NCBI GenBank assembly: GCA_018067045.1
Contig: JAGPVL010000040.1
Coordinates: forward strand, 17,683 to 81,682
DNA length: 64,000 nt
From: Gammaproteobacteria bacterium
Lineage (GTDB): Bacteria > Pseudomonadota > Gammaproteobacteria > Pseudomonadales > Alcanivoracaceae
Reading direction: 5' to 3'
The translations under genes and the position numbers were made by a program. Positions 29,758 through 39,673 of this stretch are shown here, piece after piece. The notes under the pieces are model-generated. The model saw only the letters and a program-made list of their open reading frames with translations, ran no database searches and was not told where the DNA came from. The stretch's first letter is position 1. Each line of letters begins with the position of its first letter.

Positions 29758-30894
29758 ATGAACAAGCCCTATTTGCTCGCCGGCTCATTAACCTTCGCCA
29801 TTATTGCTTGGGTCCTTGCTGGTGCGCTGTTTTCAGATGAGTCCGCCACGAACGCCGACAAGGGTCGCGCAGCCCAGCCACTGATGACCGTCGAAGTGCA
29901 GCCCTTTAACGCCAGCACGATTCAGCGACGCCTCACCGCCTATGGCAACGTACAGCCTAACCGCGCCGTCACAGTGCGCGCCGAAACGCTCGGCCGTATT
30001 ACCGGCATTAATGTACAAGAGGGCACCGCCGTGCGCGCCGGCCAGTCATTGGTCAGTATCGATATGAACGATCGACGCCCTAGGCGCGAAGAAGCCAAGT
30101 CCCTCTTGGCCGAAAAAGAACGTTCCTACGAAATGATTAAAAAGCTCGGCGAGCAAGGCTATCAAGCGCAAAAGATGGTCGACGAAAGTTATTCTGCCCT
30201 ACAGTCTGCCCGTGCCGACTTAGCCAAAATTGAATTGGAAATCAGAAATACAACGATCGTTGCACCATTCGACGGTGTACTGGAAAAGCGCTTTGTTGAA
30301 ATCGGCGACTATGCCGCCGTCAACGGCGAGATCGCCACCATCGTCGACAACGACCCGCTAACGATTACTGTGCACATTCCGCAGCAAGATATTGGCAAAG
30401 TGACACGCAACAGCAGTGCTGAAGTGGTTTTCGCGACCGGCGAGAAGCGTCAAGGCAATGTTAGCTTTGTCGCCAGTCGCGCAGACGAAACCACGCGCAC
30501 TTTTCGTGTTGAGCTTTCTGTCAAAAACCCTGGCGGCAGTATTCCTTCAGGTACCAGCGCTGAAACCCATATTCCTGCTGGCACGATTGCCGCGCAGTTT
30601 GTCTCACCCGCACTGTTCACTTTAAATGACGCTGGGGAGATCGGCATTAAGACCGTTAACGAAAAAGATGAGGTGATCTTTTACCCGGTCGACATCGTCT
30701 ATGCGGAAGCAGACGGTGCCTGGGTAAGTGGTTTACCAGAGCAATCCAATGTTATTACTGTCGGCCAAGGCTTCGTTCGCAACGGCGACACGGTGATCGC
30801 CAAGAGCATTCAGCGTGACGAAGACGCAAAAGCAATGAGCACAGTACAAAACCAGCCCGTTAACAGCAGCACAACGCCAGAAGTCGTTCAATGA
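29758..30894 (+). CDS. RND efflux periplasmic adaptor (membrane fusion protein)
   Basis: 378 residues. An N-terminal membrane anchor (about 5-25) precedes a HlyD/AcrA-type body: beta-barrel and lipoyl halves around VRAETLGRITGINVQEGTAVRAGQSL, a short hairpin with KLGEQGYQAQKMVDESY, and the second lipoyl half with VAPFDGVLEKRFVEIGD. It bridges the inner-membrane pump to an outer-membrane channel. The ATG at 29758 is preferred to the TTG at 29746. It overlaps the pump gene by 4 bp. No outer-membrane factor is encoded nearby. Confidence 0.92.
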   Translation: MNKPYLLAGSLTFAIIAWVLAGALFSDESATNADKGRAAQPLMTVEVQPFNASTIQRRLTAYGNVQPNRAVTVRAETLGRITGINVQEGTAVRAGQSLVSIDMNDRRPRREEAKSLLAEKERSYEMIKKLGEQGYQAQKMVDESYSALQSARADLAKIELEIRNTTIVAPFDGVLEKRFVEIGDYAAVNGEIATIVDNDPLTITVHIPQQDIGKVTRNSSAEVVFATGEKRQGNVSFVASRADETTRTFRVELSVKNPGGSIPSGTSAETHIPAGTIAAQFVSPALFTLNDAGEIGIKTVNEKDEVIFYPVDIVYAEADGAWVSGLPEQSNVITVGQGFVRNGDTVIAKSIQRDEDAKAMSTVQNQPVNSSTTPEVVQ

Positions 30895-33800
30895 ACGGTA
30901 TTATTGATGCCGCGTTCAGTCGCGGTCGCACGGTTGCGCTATGTTTTGTGATGATCCTATTAATGGGCGGCAGTGCCTACTTCAATATTCCCAAAGAATC
31001 CGAACCTGACATTCCGATTCCGATTATCTATGTCTCGGTTTACCACGAAGGCATTGCACCAGAAGATGCGGAGCGATTGCTGGCTAGACCGCTGGAAAAA
31101 GAACTTCAGTCGATCGAAGGCATTAAGGAAATGCGCTCTGTGGCTGGCGAAGGTTACGCCTCGGTTACGCTAGAATTCGACGCCGGTTTCGATGCCGACC
31201 AAGCACTGCAGGATGTACGCGACAAAGTCGATTTAGCAAAATCCGAATTACCACCAGAAAGCGACGAACCACGTGTCACCGAAATTAACGTCGCGCTGTT
31301 TCCAGTGCTCACCGTGGTCCTCTCTGGCAACGTTCCCGAACGCATGCTCGTCACCGTGGCGCGTGAACTAAAAGACAATATCGAAGCGCTTCCAGGTGTT
31401 CTGTCCGTTGATATCGGTGGTGATCGCGAAGAAGTACTCGAAGTCATTGCCGATTCCTCGGTCATGGAAACCTACGACATTTCCTTTACCGATCTCTTTA
31501 CGTTGTTGCAGCGCAATAACCGGCTCGTGGCGGCAGGTGCGCTCGACACCGGTGCAGGAAGAATGATTTTGAAGGTGCCAGGCGTTATTGAAGAAATCGA
31601 AGACGTCCTTAACCTGCCAATCAAAGTCGTCGACAACACGGTTGTTCGATTCAAAGATGTCGCCAGTGTGCGCCGCACCTTTAAAGACCCCAATGGCTAC
31701 GCCCGCGTCGCAGGCGAGCCCGCCGTTGTTCTGGAGATATCCAAACGTACTGGCGCGAACATTATTGAAACCATCGAGCAGGTGCGCACACTGATCGGCG
31801 ACAACCAAGAACATTGGCCGCAAGGTATCGCCGTAAGCTACCTACAAGACAAGTCCGAACAGATTCGGGTCATGCTAGGTGACTTGCAGAACAACGTACT
31901 CACCGCCATTGCGCTGGTGATGATTGTCATTATCGCCGCGCTCGGGCTGCGTCCAGCGATTCTGGTTGGACTGGCGATTCCCGGTTCGTTCCTCACCGGA
32001 ATTTTGGTGCTTGATGGCATGGGGCTGACCCTAAACATCGTTGTGCTGTTTAGCCTAATTTTAGTGGTGGGCATGCTCGTCGACGGCGCCATTGTCACTA
32101 TCGAATTGGCCGATCGAAAAATTGCTGAAGGATTGAGCCCTGCAGAAGCTTACGCCGAGGGAGCGAAACGCATGGCGTGGCCGATTATTTCATCCACCGC
32201 GACCACACTCGCTGTCTTTTTGCCGCTCTTATTCTGGCCCGGCGTTGTCGGGGAATTCATGAAATTCCTACCCATCACCGTACTCATTACCTTAATCGCA
32301 TCGCTAGCGATGGCGCTTATTTTCATTCCAGTACTCGGCGGAATGATTGGTAAGAAGCAAGGCGCTAACGTCACCAATCTTGATGCAATCAAAGCGGCCG
32401 AAGACGGCGATCTTAACGACATACAAGGCCTAGCAGGTCGCTACTTGCGTACATTGGCTAAGCTAATTCAACGCCCAGGCAGAACGTTTGGTGTGGCCAT
32501 TATTCTATTGCTGGCCACCTATATTGCCTTCGGCGCTCTCGGCCGCGGTGTGGAATTTTTCCCCTCGGTCGAGCCCGACTTTGCGCAAATACAAGTACAA
32601 GCCCGCGGTGATTTATCGGTCAACGAACGCGATGCGTTGGTGCAAGAAGTGGAAAAACGCTTCCTCAACATGAAAGAACTTAAAACCGTATACGCTCGCA
32701 CACTCGGCGGCGCGTCGAATCAAGGCGATATGCCAGAGGACGTTATTGGCGTCATACAAATGGAGTTCGTCTACTGGGAAGATCGGCGCCCTGCAGAAGC
32801 CATCATTGCCGAAATTCGCGACAGAACAGCAGACATTCCCGGCATCATGATTCAAGCCCGCGAACAAGAATCCGGGCCATCTGGCGGCAAACCCGTGCAA
32901 ATCAGTATAGGCGGTCGCAACGCTGAAAAAATTAGCGAAACCATTGATGCCGTACGACAGGCCATGAATGGTGTCGGCGGATTTGTCGATGTCGAAGACA
33001 GTCGTCCCTTGCCCGGCATTGAGTGGCGCATCTTGGTAGATCGCGAAAAAGCCGCACGCTATGGCGCCGACATCACCTTACTTGGCGACGCTATTAAAAT
33101 GATTACCAGCGGCATTCAGCTCGCCGAGTATCGGCCTGATGATGCCGATGAAGAACTCGACATTCGCCTACGCTTTCCCGTGGAAGAACGTAACTTGGAA
33201 AAGCTACGGCAACTTAAAGTACCGACGTCAAAAGGCCAAATACCGATCAGCAACTTCATTCAAATAGTGCCTGCGCAAAAAACCGGAACTCTGCGACGTA
33301 CAGACGGCCATCGCGTGATGACCATTCGTGCTGACGTTGAACCTGGGCTATTAGTCGACGATCAAGTCACAAAAGTTAAAGGCGCGCTGGCGGACTTCAC
33401 GCCCGATCCCTCCGTACGCATTGGGTTCAAAGGGCAAGATGCCGATCAGCGCGAAGCAGGCGCGTTTCTAGCCAATGCGTTTATCACCGCCATCTTTTTG
33501 ATGACGATCATTCTCGTCACGCAATTTAATAGCTTTTATCAAGCAGGGCTCGTACTGAGCGCAATCATCTTCTCAACTGCTGGCGTCTTACTTGGCTTGC
33601 TCGTCACGGGACAACCGTTCGGTGTTGTTATGGGAGGCATCGGCGTCATCGCGCTCGCGGGTATCGTCGTCAACAACAATATCGTCTTGATTGATACTTA
33701 TAACGACTTACGCAAGCGCGGCCTCAATGCAACCGACGCGGTCATGCGTACCGCCGCACAGCGTGTCCGCCCTGTGCTACTCACATCGATTACCACCGTA

Positions 33801-34022
33801 CTGGGATTACTGCCGATGGTATTGGCGATTAATATTGATTTGATCGGCCAGGATATTTCCTTTGGTGCACCGTCAACACAATGGTGGCGCCAGCTCTCCA
33901 GCGCCATCGCTGGCGGCTTAACGTTTGCCACCGTGTTGACATTGATTCTGACGCCTTGCCTGCTTGTACTGGGCGACAATATTGCCAAGTGGTATCAACA
34001 GCGCCGCGGACATTCGCATTAA
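30891..34022 (+). CDS. RND efflux pump permease (HAE-1-like)
   Basis: Inner-membrane proton-driven pump of 1043 residues, with 12 predicted membrane helices and two large periplasmic loops. The TM4 motif reads VGMLVDGAIVTIE: only the first of the two AcrB aspartates is present, a variant found in other RND pumps. The TM10 region is GIVVNNNIVLID, lacking the AcrB Lys. It is not a metal-type (CusA/CzcA) pump. Substrate unknown; it is paired with an adaptor and followed 152 bp later by a GbsR/MarR regulator. Confidence 0.93.
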   Translation: MNGIIDAAFSRGRTVALCFVMILLMGGSAYFNIPKESEPDIPIPIIYVSVYHEGIAPEDAERLLARPLEKELQSIEGIKEMRSVAGEGYASVTLEFDAGFDADQALQDVRDKVDLAKSELPPESDEPRVTEINVALFPVLTVVLSGNVPERMLVTVARELKDNIEALPGVLSVDIGGDREEVLEVIADSSVMETYDISFTDLFTLLQRNNRLVAAGALDTGAGRMILKVPGVIEEIEDVLNLPIKVVDNTVVRFKDVASVRRTFKDPNGYARVAGEPAVVLEISKRTGANIIETIEQVRTLIGDNQEHWPQGIAVSYLQDKSEQIRVMLGDLQNNVLTAIALVMIVIIAALGLRPAILVGLAIPGSFLTGILVLDGMGLTLNIVVLFSLILVVGMLVDGAIVTIELADRKIAEGLSPAEAYAEGAKRMAWPIISSTATTLAVFLPLLFWPGVVGEFMKFLPITVLITLIASLAMALIFIPVLGGMIGKKQGANVTNLDAIKAAEDGDLNDIQGLAGRYLRTLAKLIQRPGRTFGVAIILLLATYIAFGALGRGVEFFPSVEPDFAQIQVQARGDLSVNERDALVQEVEKRFLNMKELKTVYARTLGGASNQGDMPEDVIGVIQMEFVYWEDRRPAEAIIAEIRDRTADIPGIMIQAREQESGPSGGKPVQISIGGRNAEKISETIDAVRQAMNGVGGFVDVEDSRPLPGIEWRILVDREKAARYGADITLLGDAIKMITSGIQLAEYRPDDADEELDIRLRFPVEERNLEKLRQLKVPTSKGQIPISNFIQIVPAQKTGTLRRTDGHRVMTIRADVEPGLLVDDQVTKVKGALADFTPDPSVRIGFKGQDADQREAGAFLANAFITAIFLMTIILVTQFNSFYQAGLVLSAIIFSTAGVLLGLLVTGQPFGVVMGGIGVIALAGIVVNNNIVLIDTYNDLRKRGLNATDAVMRTAAQRVRPVLLTSITTVLGLLPMVLAINIDLIGQDISFGAPSTQWWRQLSSAIAGGLTFATVLTLILTPCLLVLGDNIAKWYQQRRGHSH

Positions 34023-34174
34023 TATCCGTAGCGGTAATTTTTACCAACCGATTTACGCTAATCACACGTGCCACCTAGCCAATGCAATACGTGTCACAGA
34101 TTAAATAGTTAAGTAACGTCAGGACGCTCTCATTACTCTGTTCTGACCATACGATAGTATCAGAGGTCTACTTT

Positions 34175-34654
34175 ATGCCTGAGCATAATCCCGAGCACGC
34201 CATAGAACATAGCAATGCGGTAAACGAGTTTATTGAGCACATGGGCCGCGTATCCGAAGGAGACGGGCTGCCGCGTATTGCCGGTAGGCTGTTTGCTTTT
34301 TTGATCGCGAATGAAGGCGACTATTCGCTCAAATCGCTATCCGATGAACTGCAAGTGAGCCGCGGCAGCATCAGCACGAATGCCAAGTTACTGGAAAGCC
34401 TCGGTGTCATCGAGCGCGTCACCCAAGCCGGTGACCGACAAGATTACTTTAAACTTCGTGACGATCCTTACTCTCAACTATTTCGCGGCATCGTTATTCG
34501 TATGGACAATGCACTGACAGGCATTCATAAAGCCACCGCAAATATGGATAAGAAAAGCGTTAGCGTAAAACGCATTCAGCAACTCGAAAGTTTTTATCAA
34601 GCATTTCTAACCCACACTCAGGAGCTTTTAGACTCCTGGGAAAGAAACGATTGA
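34175..34654 (+). CDS. GbsR/MarR-family transcriptional regulator
   Basis: 159 residues, winged helix similar to GbsR-type MarR proteins: GRLFAFLIANEGDYSLKSLSDELQVSRGSISTNAKLLE includes the recognition helix (seen in part as SRGSISTNAKLLESLG). The C-terminal part is helical (dimerisation). It is followed after 4 bp by a secreted protein gene, with which it probably shares a transcript. It may regulate the RND pump upstream or the secreted protein; no operator was assigned. Confidence 0.88.
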   Translation: MPEHNPEHAIEHSNAVNEFIEHMGRVSEGDGLPRIAGRLFAFLIANEGDYSLKSLSDELQVSRGSISTNAKLLESLGVIERVTQAGDRQDYFKLRDDPYSQLFRGIVIRMDNALTGIHKATANMDKKSVSVKRIQQLESFYQAFLTHTQELLDSWERND

Positions 34655-34658
34655 ACTC

Positions 34659-35852
34659 ATGATGGCGAGATACCGACAACGGACAGCGCACAGACTCGTC
34701 AGCCTCAGCCTCTTTGCTGTGCTTTTCTGTGCTCAGGTCTCTCAAGCTGCCACTGAGAGCACAACACATGTGTTGAGTCTGCAAACCTTGACGCTACCTA
34801 GGGCTATCCCGCCCTTAGCGCTTAGTGAAACCAGCCTTTGGAAATGGTCCGCGAATCATTGGATCCCCGTGCCTTACCAATTCAATGAATATGACGACAA
34901 CGGCAACATCTGGATTGAAAAAGTTGGCATCGCTGCTGCAGGACCGATCAATACACTTGACGACAGCGATCGCATTCTCGCTATCGACACGGGCGCAGCA
35001 ACAACCAAAAAACACATTACCCCGAAAGATAAGATCGTTGCCGCCTTAATATCAACGTCAGGAACCACCTATTACCTGCGTAACACGCACGCACCGGAAG
35101 TTGAAAAGCACGTTAATTTTTCCCGTCAGAGCGGCGTAACACGCACGCCGCTTTACGAGCTATCGGCAAACCCAGACAACGAAATTATTTGGCGATCTCT
35201 TAAAGATGCGCAAGCGGATAGCAACAGCGCGCCACTCATTGATTCCCTCGAACTGGAGATTTCCGCAGGCATTTTGACCAGCTTCTCGCGCGTATCACTC
35301 GGCCCGAAAAACCTCAAAGCTGAAGTCGTCGGCAGCCAAGGCGGTCCGCTTCGCCAGACCACGAGTTATCACATCAAAGTCGTCATGCTGGGCATACCCG
35401 TAATGACCGTTGACATGCAGATGTCGCGATACCCTGCAGCAATAACATTCTCTAGCAATGCCAAAATCCCCGCGGCCTATAGAGCTATTATTCGCAAGCC
35501 GCGCGTTACCATCGGTTTGAACTCTCCGATCTGCCAAAGCGGTACAGTAAGTCTTGGTGGCACGCCAGCTCACCCGATCTGCCCGGACAATAACCGGCAG
35601 ATTAACGACATCTCGATGCCTGTCGCAGGAAAATCTGGCGTGCTTGAGCTAACAAAAAACGGCATGCACCTCAGCGTCACGCTGGAAAACCGCGGCGACA
35701 GCCCACTACCGATAGAGTATTACCTTCATCCTTCAGTCAGCGGCCTACAAGGCGGCTACAAGATGAGCCACTTACCCGACGACAATATCGTTCAGTTTTT
35801 TATGTCACTCGATTTTTCCCGCCTTGACTCTACGCAAAACAACACGCACTAG
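34659..35852 (+). CDS. Secreted or periplasmic protein of unknown function
   Basis: 397 residues with a signal peptide (about 1-31, ending VSQAA). No known domain recognised. Predicted mostly beta, with LPRAIPPLALSETSLWKWSANHWIPVPYQFNE-type N-terminal region, of which YQFNEYDDNGNIWIEK is the most distinctive part. Two Cys (about 286 and 301 in SPICQSG and HPICPDN) could form a disulfide. Start is one of two adjacent ATGs (34659 or 34662). It lies 4 bp after a GbsR regulator and is closed by the terminator at 35998. Confidence 0.75.
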   Translation: MMARYRQRTAHRLVSLSLFAVLFCAQVSQAATESTTHVLSLQTLTLPRAIPPLALSETSLWKWSANHWIPVPYQFNEYDDNGNIWIEKVGIAAAGPINTLDDSDRILAIDTGAATTKKHITPKDKIVAALISTSGTTYYLRNTHAPEVEKHVNFSRQSGVTRTPLYELSANPDNEIIWRSLKDAQADSNSAPLIDSLELEISAGILTSFSRVSLGPKNLKAEVVGSQGGPLRQTTSYHIKVVMLGIPVMTVDMQMSRYPAAITFSSNAKIPAAYRAIIRKPRVTIGLNSPICQSGTVSLGGTPAHPICPDNNRQINDISMPVAGKSGVLELTKNGMHLSVTLENRGDSPLPIEYYLHPSVSGLQGGYKMSHLPDDNIVQFFMSLDFSRLDSTQNNTH

Positions 35853-35997
35853 GCACCCGACATCCCACAGAAGATAGGCGGTCGTTTTCGATATCGTGGC
35901 TTTAGGAATTTATTTGAAATTGGCAGAAGTGTTTCGGCACCGGGATAGGTGTGCGCATCAGTGAACCTAATGAAGCGAGAATAATATTTTGATCTAT

Positions 35998-36026
35998 AAA
36001 AAAGGGCGCTAAATGCGCCCTTTTTT
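35998..36026. terminator. Bidirectional terminator
   Basis: A6-GGGCGC-TAAAT-GCGCCC-T6. It separates the convergent unknown secreted protein and the flavin oxidoreductase, and ends 3 bases before the oxidoreductase stop codon. Confidence 0.93.
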
Positions 36027-36028
36027 AT

Positions 36029-37006
36029 TTAAGAAATAAATCCTAACAGCCTATCTCGGATAGTTCGCTCGCAATCATTCATAATTTCTCTCACCAATTC
36101 CTCGCAGCTTGGAATGGCATGAATTAAGCCCTGCACCATGCCCGATGTCCAGATACCATGATCAATATCACCGCTACTCAGTGAAACCTTGCCTTTAGCG
36201 CCCGCAACCATGTCGCGAATTAATTCGAAGGCCATGTCCTTGCCTTGCTCGCGCTCAATTTCGTTGACGCGCTGAGCAACGCTATTTTTATAAACCCGCG
36301 CAGTATTCTTTAAGGGACGATAAACCAACGCGGTATCGAGCTCACTCGCGTCGACAATCGCCTGCTTAATTTTTTCATGGATCGGCGCTTCTTTTGTTGC
36401 CATAAAACGCGTACCCATATTGATGCCATCCGCGCCAAGCGCCAAACATGCTGCCATTTGCGCGCCGGTACCAATACCGCCAGACGCCAGCATCGGAATT
36501 TTCAACTGAGCGGCCGCAGCCGGTAACAATACCAAGTTTGGAATGTCGTCTTCGCCTGGATGTCCTGCACATTCAAAGCCATCAACACTGACCGCCGCCA
36601 CGCCAACCTTCTCGGCCTTTAGTGCATGCCGTACCGAAGTGCATTTATGCACAACCTTAACGCCGTATTCATGAAAAATAGGCAAAAACGGTTCAGGGTT
36701 ACGGCCTGCTGTTTCAACAATTTTGATTCCCGACTCGCAAATAACCCGCGCGTACTCTTCATAAGGCACCGGCTTAATCGTCGGCAATATGGTCAAATTG
36801 ACGCCGAACGGCTTGTCCGTCATTTCACGGCAACGCTTAATCTCTTTTTCAAGATCTTCCGGCGTTGGTTGCGTCAGGCCGGTGATGATACCCAGCGCAC
36901 CAGCATTAGAAACAGCTGCCGCTAATTCCGCATAGCCAACATTCTGCATGCCGCCCTGCACGATCGGGTATTCAATGCCAAGTAATTCAGTAATACGGGT
37001 TTTCAT
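36029..37006 (-). CDS. NAD(P)H-dependent flavin oxidoreductase / nitronate monooxygenase family
   Basis: 325 residues, FMN-binding TIM barrel of the 2-nitropropane dioxygenase family. Motifs: PIVQGGMQNVGYAELAAAVSNAG at the start (in part, IVQGGMQNVG), ECAGHPGEDD, LASGGIGTGAQMAACLALGADG and NMGTRFMAT. Such proteins oxidise nitronates or act as enoyl/other NADPH:quinone reductases; the class cannot be told from sequence. Monocistronic, with its own terminator. Confidence 0.9.
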   Translation of the reverse strand: MKTRITELLGIEYPIVQGGMQNVGYAELAAAVSNAGALGIITGLTQPTPEDLEKEIKRCREMTDKPFGVNLTILPTIKPVPYEEYARVICESGIKIVETAGRNPEPFLPIFHEYGVKVVHKCTSVRHALKAEKVGVAAVSVDGFECAGHPGEDDIPNLVLLPAAAAQLKIPMLASGGIGTGAQMAACLALGADGINMGTRFMATKEAPIHEKIKQAIVDASELDTALVYRPLKNTARVYKNSVAQRVNEIEREQGKDMAFELIRDMVAGAKGKVSLSSGDIDHGIWTSGMVQGLIHAIPSCEELVREIMNDCERTIRDRLLGFIS

Positions 37007-37253
37007 TTATTACTCCTACAACAACAAGCCAGCGCCTGAGCGGTGCAACTACCGCTCAACACATAAATTCAGTGGGACCTGAAGGGTCTAACTGCAAGTA
37101 ATGCCCTGTCAGAAACAACAGGCAATAAAACATTGATCGACCGGTCTCGCAATAGCCGCACGAGTCAGTTCTCTGAAAGAAAAAGACGCAACCCTGTCAG
37201 ATTGGTCAAACGAGGCCAAGTGGTGGCAGCCAAACCACGCGCATACCCTCGCG

Positions 37254-38177
37254 CTATGGTGAAGCCAGCACCGCCTTACGCACGCGACGATCGCCAAAGA
37301 TATACAGCGCCAGCGCGGAGAGAATAAGCCCTGCACCAAACACCACGTTGGCATGCGGCTCTTCGCCATTAAACCAGCCCCCCAGCAACAGCGCCAACAC
37401 CGGCGTAATCAGTGTAACTAAAGACACCGTTGCCGCACTCATCCTGCTCAGGATCAGAAAATAGCAAACGAAACCAATCAGCGAACCAAACACCGCAAGG
37501 TACAAGATCGCCCACAACCCCATCAGGTTGTCTCCCAACGTGGCTTCCTCGCCAAGGGCAAAACTCAACAACGCATACAGCGGCAAACTCAAAATCAACG
37601 CGCCCAATGTTTGTTTCAGAGGCGGCATACTCATCGCGTAGCGTTTCACCAAGATGCCGCTGGAGGCAAAACCACTGACGGCACAAAATAGCAGTAACAT
37701 ACCAATCACGGTGTCACCGCCTGCATGCAGGCCATCGATAAACACCACCGCCAGCCCAACAACACCTAGCGAACAACCCATCCAGTGCCAGCGGTTCAGG
37801 CGCACATTGTTCGGTAATACCTGCATCATCAGACCAGACAAGAGCGGCGCTAAGCCAAACATCACCGAGATCATGCCCGATTGAACATAGCGCGAAGCAA
37901 GGTAGCTCAACGCCATGGCGGCAAAGACACCCGGCAACGCTAAGGCATAGCTACGCAACGCATCGCGAGACCACACCAGCCGCTGCCGCTGCAACCAAAG
38001 CCACAGCAGCCCGATTACCACCGCCAGCATCATACGCGCCATCCCCGCCATGACAGGCGGCAATGCCTCCGCACTCCACTTTATGGCCAGCGGCGTAGTC
38101 GCCCACACTAGCACCACGGTAAGATAAGCTAACCAGCTCGGCACAACAGTTCTCCTAATCGCACCGGTTATTAACAA
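37254..38177 (-). CDS. EamA/DMT-family inner-membrane transporter
   Basis: 307 residues with ten predicted membrane segments in two EamA repeats (about 14-145 and 160-295). Motifs: YLTVVLVWATTPLAIKWS at the start and SLVTLITPVLALLLGGWFNGEEP near the end are typical of the RhaT/EamA drug-metabolite exporters. It lies 247 bp upstream-side from the flavin oxidoreductase on the same strand. Substrate unknown. The ATG at 38177 is in a divergent gap that also holds a 29-codon ORF. Confidence 0.88.
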   Translation of the reverse strand: MLITGAIRRTVVPSWLAYLTVVLVWATTPLAIKWSAEALPPVMAGMARMMLAVVIGLLWLWLQRQRLVWSRDALRSYALALPGVFAAMALSYLASRYVQSGMISVMFGLAPLLSGLMMQVLPNNVRLNRWHWMGCSLGVVGLAVVFIDGLHAGGDTVIGMLLLFCAVSGFASSGILVKRYAMSMPPLKQTLGALILSLPLYALLSFALGEEATLGDNLMGLWAILYLAVFGSLIGFVCYFLILSRMSAATVSLVTLITPVLALLLGGWFNGEEPHANVVFGAGLILSALALYIFGDRRVRKAVLASP

Positions 38178-38241
38178 ATCAGTGCGTAACCTGAGGTATA
38201 TTCACAGAGAGAGAAATCTGGGACTTTTGACGAGACATAAA

Positions 38242-38273
38242 AAAAGCCGCAGGTTCATCACGCTGCGGCTTTT
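38242..38273 (-). terminator. Terminator of the 29-codon transcript
   Basis: Stem AAAAGCCGCAG (38242-38252) and CTGCGGCTTTT (38263-38273) with a 10-nt loop. Read on the minus strand it is followed by TTTTTTTATG. It lies 19 nt after the stop of the 29-codon ORF and 64 bp before the EamA start codon. No other gene in this divergent gap would need it. Confidence 0.85.
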
Positions 38274-38292
38274 AAAAATTTGATTCAATGAA

Positions 38293-38382
38293 TCAGAGAG
38301 CCAGCAGCCATTCTCGACGCCACACGCGCATCGCACGCAGGGCTCGTGAACATTTCATTGCTGGTTTGCGGCATATCTTCAT
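38293..38382 (-). CDS. Candidate 29-residue basic small protein
   Basis: Very short open frame reading MKICRKPAMKCSRALRAMRV followed by a Trp/Arg-rich C-terminal nine residues ending WLLAL. It has 7 Arg, 3 Lys, 2 Trp and 2 Cys (4 and 11), an unusual, non-random composition. It ends 19 nt before a strong terminator on its own strand, which otherwise has no client. No clear ribosome site precedes the ATG, and the ATG lies in the 3' arm of a hairpin. It may instead be a small RNA; identity as protein is inference. Confidence 0.5.
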   Translation of the reverse strand: MKICRKPAMKCSRALRAMRVWRREWLLAL

Positions 38383-38397
38383 CATGCGAACATGATG
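38380..38397. promoter_or_regulatory. Hairpin covering the small ORF start codon
   Basis: CATCATG (38380-38386), loop CGAA, CATGATG (38391-38397): a perfect 7-bp stem with a tetraloop. On the minus strand the ORF start codon is inside the second arm. It is 32 bp before the cca start on the other strand. Confidence 0.5.
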
Positions 38398-38428
38398 CGC
38401 AGAAACAACGATAACGGCAAGAGTGAAA

Positions 38429-39673
38429 ATGAAAAATTATTTAGTCGGTGGTGCTGTTCGCGATCAACTGCTCGGCCGCCCTGTCACAGAACGCGACTGG
38501 GTGGTTATCGGCGCCACACCGGAAGACATGGCTGCCAAGGGCTTTCGTCCGGTCGGTAAGGACTTTCCTGTTTTCCTTCACCCGACCACGGGAGAGGAGT
38601 ATGCGCTTGCCCGAACGGAGCGAAAGCAGGGCCATGGCTATCACGGCTTTACCTTTAACGCCTCCCCTTCTGTCACCCTAGAAGAGGATTTGCTGCGGCG
38701 CGACTTAAGCATTAATGCCATGGCGCGCGAACCGGGCGGCGCACTCGTGGACCCCTACAATGGTTTGCAGGATTTAAAGGCGCGCAAACTCAGACATGTT
38801 TCCGACGCTTTTGCCGAAGACCCACTGCGCGTGTTGCGCATTGCCCGCTTCGCGGCCCGCTATCATGCGCTCGGCTTTTATATTGTCGACGACACCAAAG
38901 CGTTGATGCGCAAGCTTGTCGACGACGGCGAACTGGCTCACCTGACCGCGGAGCGTGTTTGGAAAGAGACCGAACGGGCGCTGATGGAGCAATCGCCACA
39001 GGTCTATTTCGACGTGCTCGAAGAATGTGGCGCCTTAAAAGTCTGGTTCCCAGAACTGGCCGCATTACGCGGAGTGCCACAAACGGAAAAACATCATCCC
39101 GAAATCGATACGCTGGCGCACCAGTATCTGGCTCTGCAACAAGCGGCAAAAATGGCGCTGCCATTAGCGGCACGCTATGCCGTATTGGTGCATGACCTAG
39201 GCAAAGGAGAGACACCGGAAAGCGAATGGCCACGGCATATTGGCCATGAAATGCGTAGCAAAAAATTATCACTGAAGATTTCTAGTCGCCTAAAAGTCTC
39301 CCGTGACTGTCAGGACCTCGGCGTCTTGGTGGCGGAGTATCATACCCATTCGCACCGCGCCCTTGAGCTGCGCCCCGATACGCTGTGGAAGCTATTTCGT
39401 ACGCTGGACGTATTACGCCGCCCTGATCGCCTTGAAAGCTTTATCGGCGCCTGCGAAGCGGATGCCCGCGGACGTCTTGGCTTTGAGCAGTCACCGTATC
39501 CGCAAGCGGACTATTTGCGCGGCGCCGCCGCCGCACTCAGTCATGTCGATATCGGCGCGCTGCAGCAACAGGGACTCGAAGGGGCCGCACTCGGGCAAGC
39601 ATTAGAACAGCAACGCATCAGCGCGTTAACGGAGTACAAGCAAGCATGGCAAACGACACCCCCGTCGCACTGA
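38429..39673 (+). CDS. cca: Multifunctional CCA-adding tRNA nucleotidyltransferase
   Basis: Adds or repairs the 3' CCA end of tRNA using CTP and ATP without a template. 414 residues, the long gammaproteobacterial form. The nucleotidyltransferase signature [21 protein letters not shown] is seen in part as [10 protein letters not shown] plus [18 protein letters not shown] is the nucleotide-selecting region, and the HD domain has [11 protein letters not shown] and HRALELRP, so phosphatase and phosphodiesterase activities are expected. ATG 38429 follows AAGAG; GTG 38423 is the alternative. Overlaps the next gene by 28 bp. Confidence 0.96.
   Translation: MKNYLVGGAVRDQLLGRPVTERDWVVIGATPEDMAAKGFRPVGKDFPVFLHPTTGEEYALARTERKQGHGYHGFTFNASPSVTLEEDLLRRDLSINAMAREPGGALVDPYNGLQDLKARKLRHVSDAFAEDPLRVLRIARFAARYHALGFYIVDDTKALMRKLVDDGELAHLTAERVWKETERALMEQSPQVYFDVLEECGALKVWFPELAALRGVPQTEKHHPEIDTLAHQYLALQQAAKMALPLAARYAVLVHDLGKGETPESEWPRHIGHEMRSKKLSLKISSRLKVSRDCQDLGVLVAEYHTHSHRALELRPDTLWKLFRTLDVLRRPDRLESFIGACEADARGRLGFEQSPYPQADYLRGAAAALSHVDIGALQQQGLEGAALGQALEQQRISALTEYKQAWQTTPPSH

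Noticed and set aside
34140..34175. CTCTG...CAGAG repeat before the GbsR gene as operator
   Set aside because: Arms of five bases with a long spacer are too weak to support a site.
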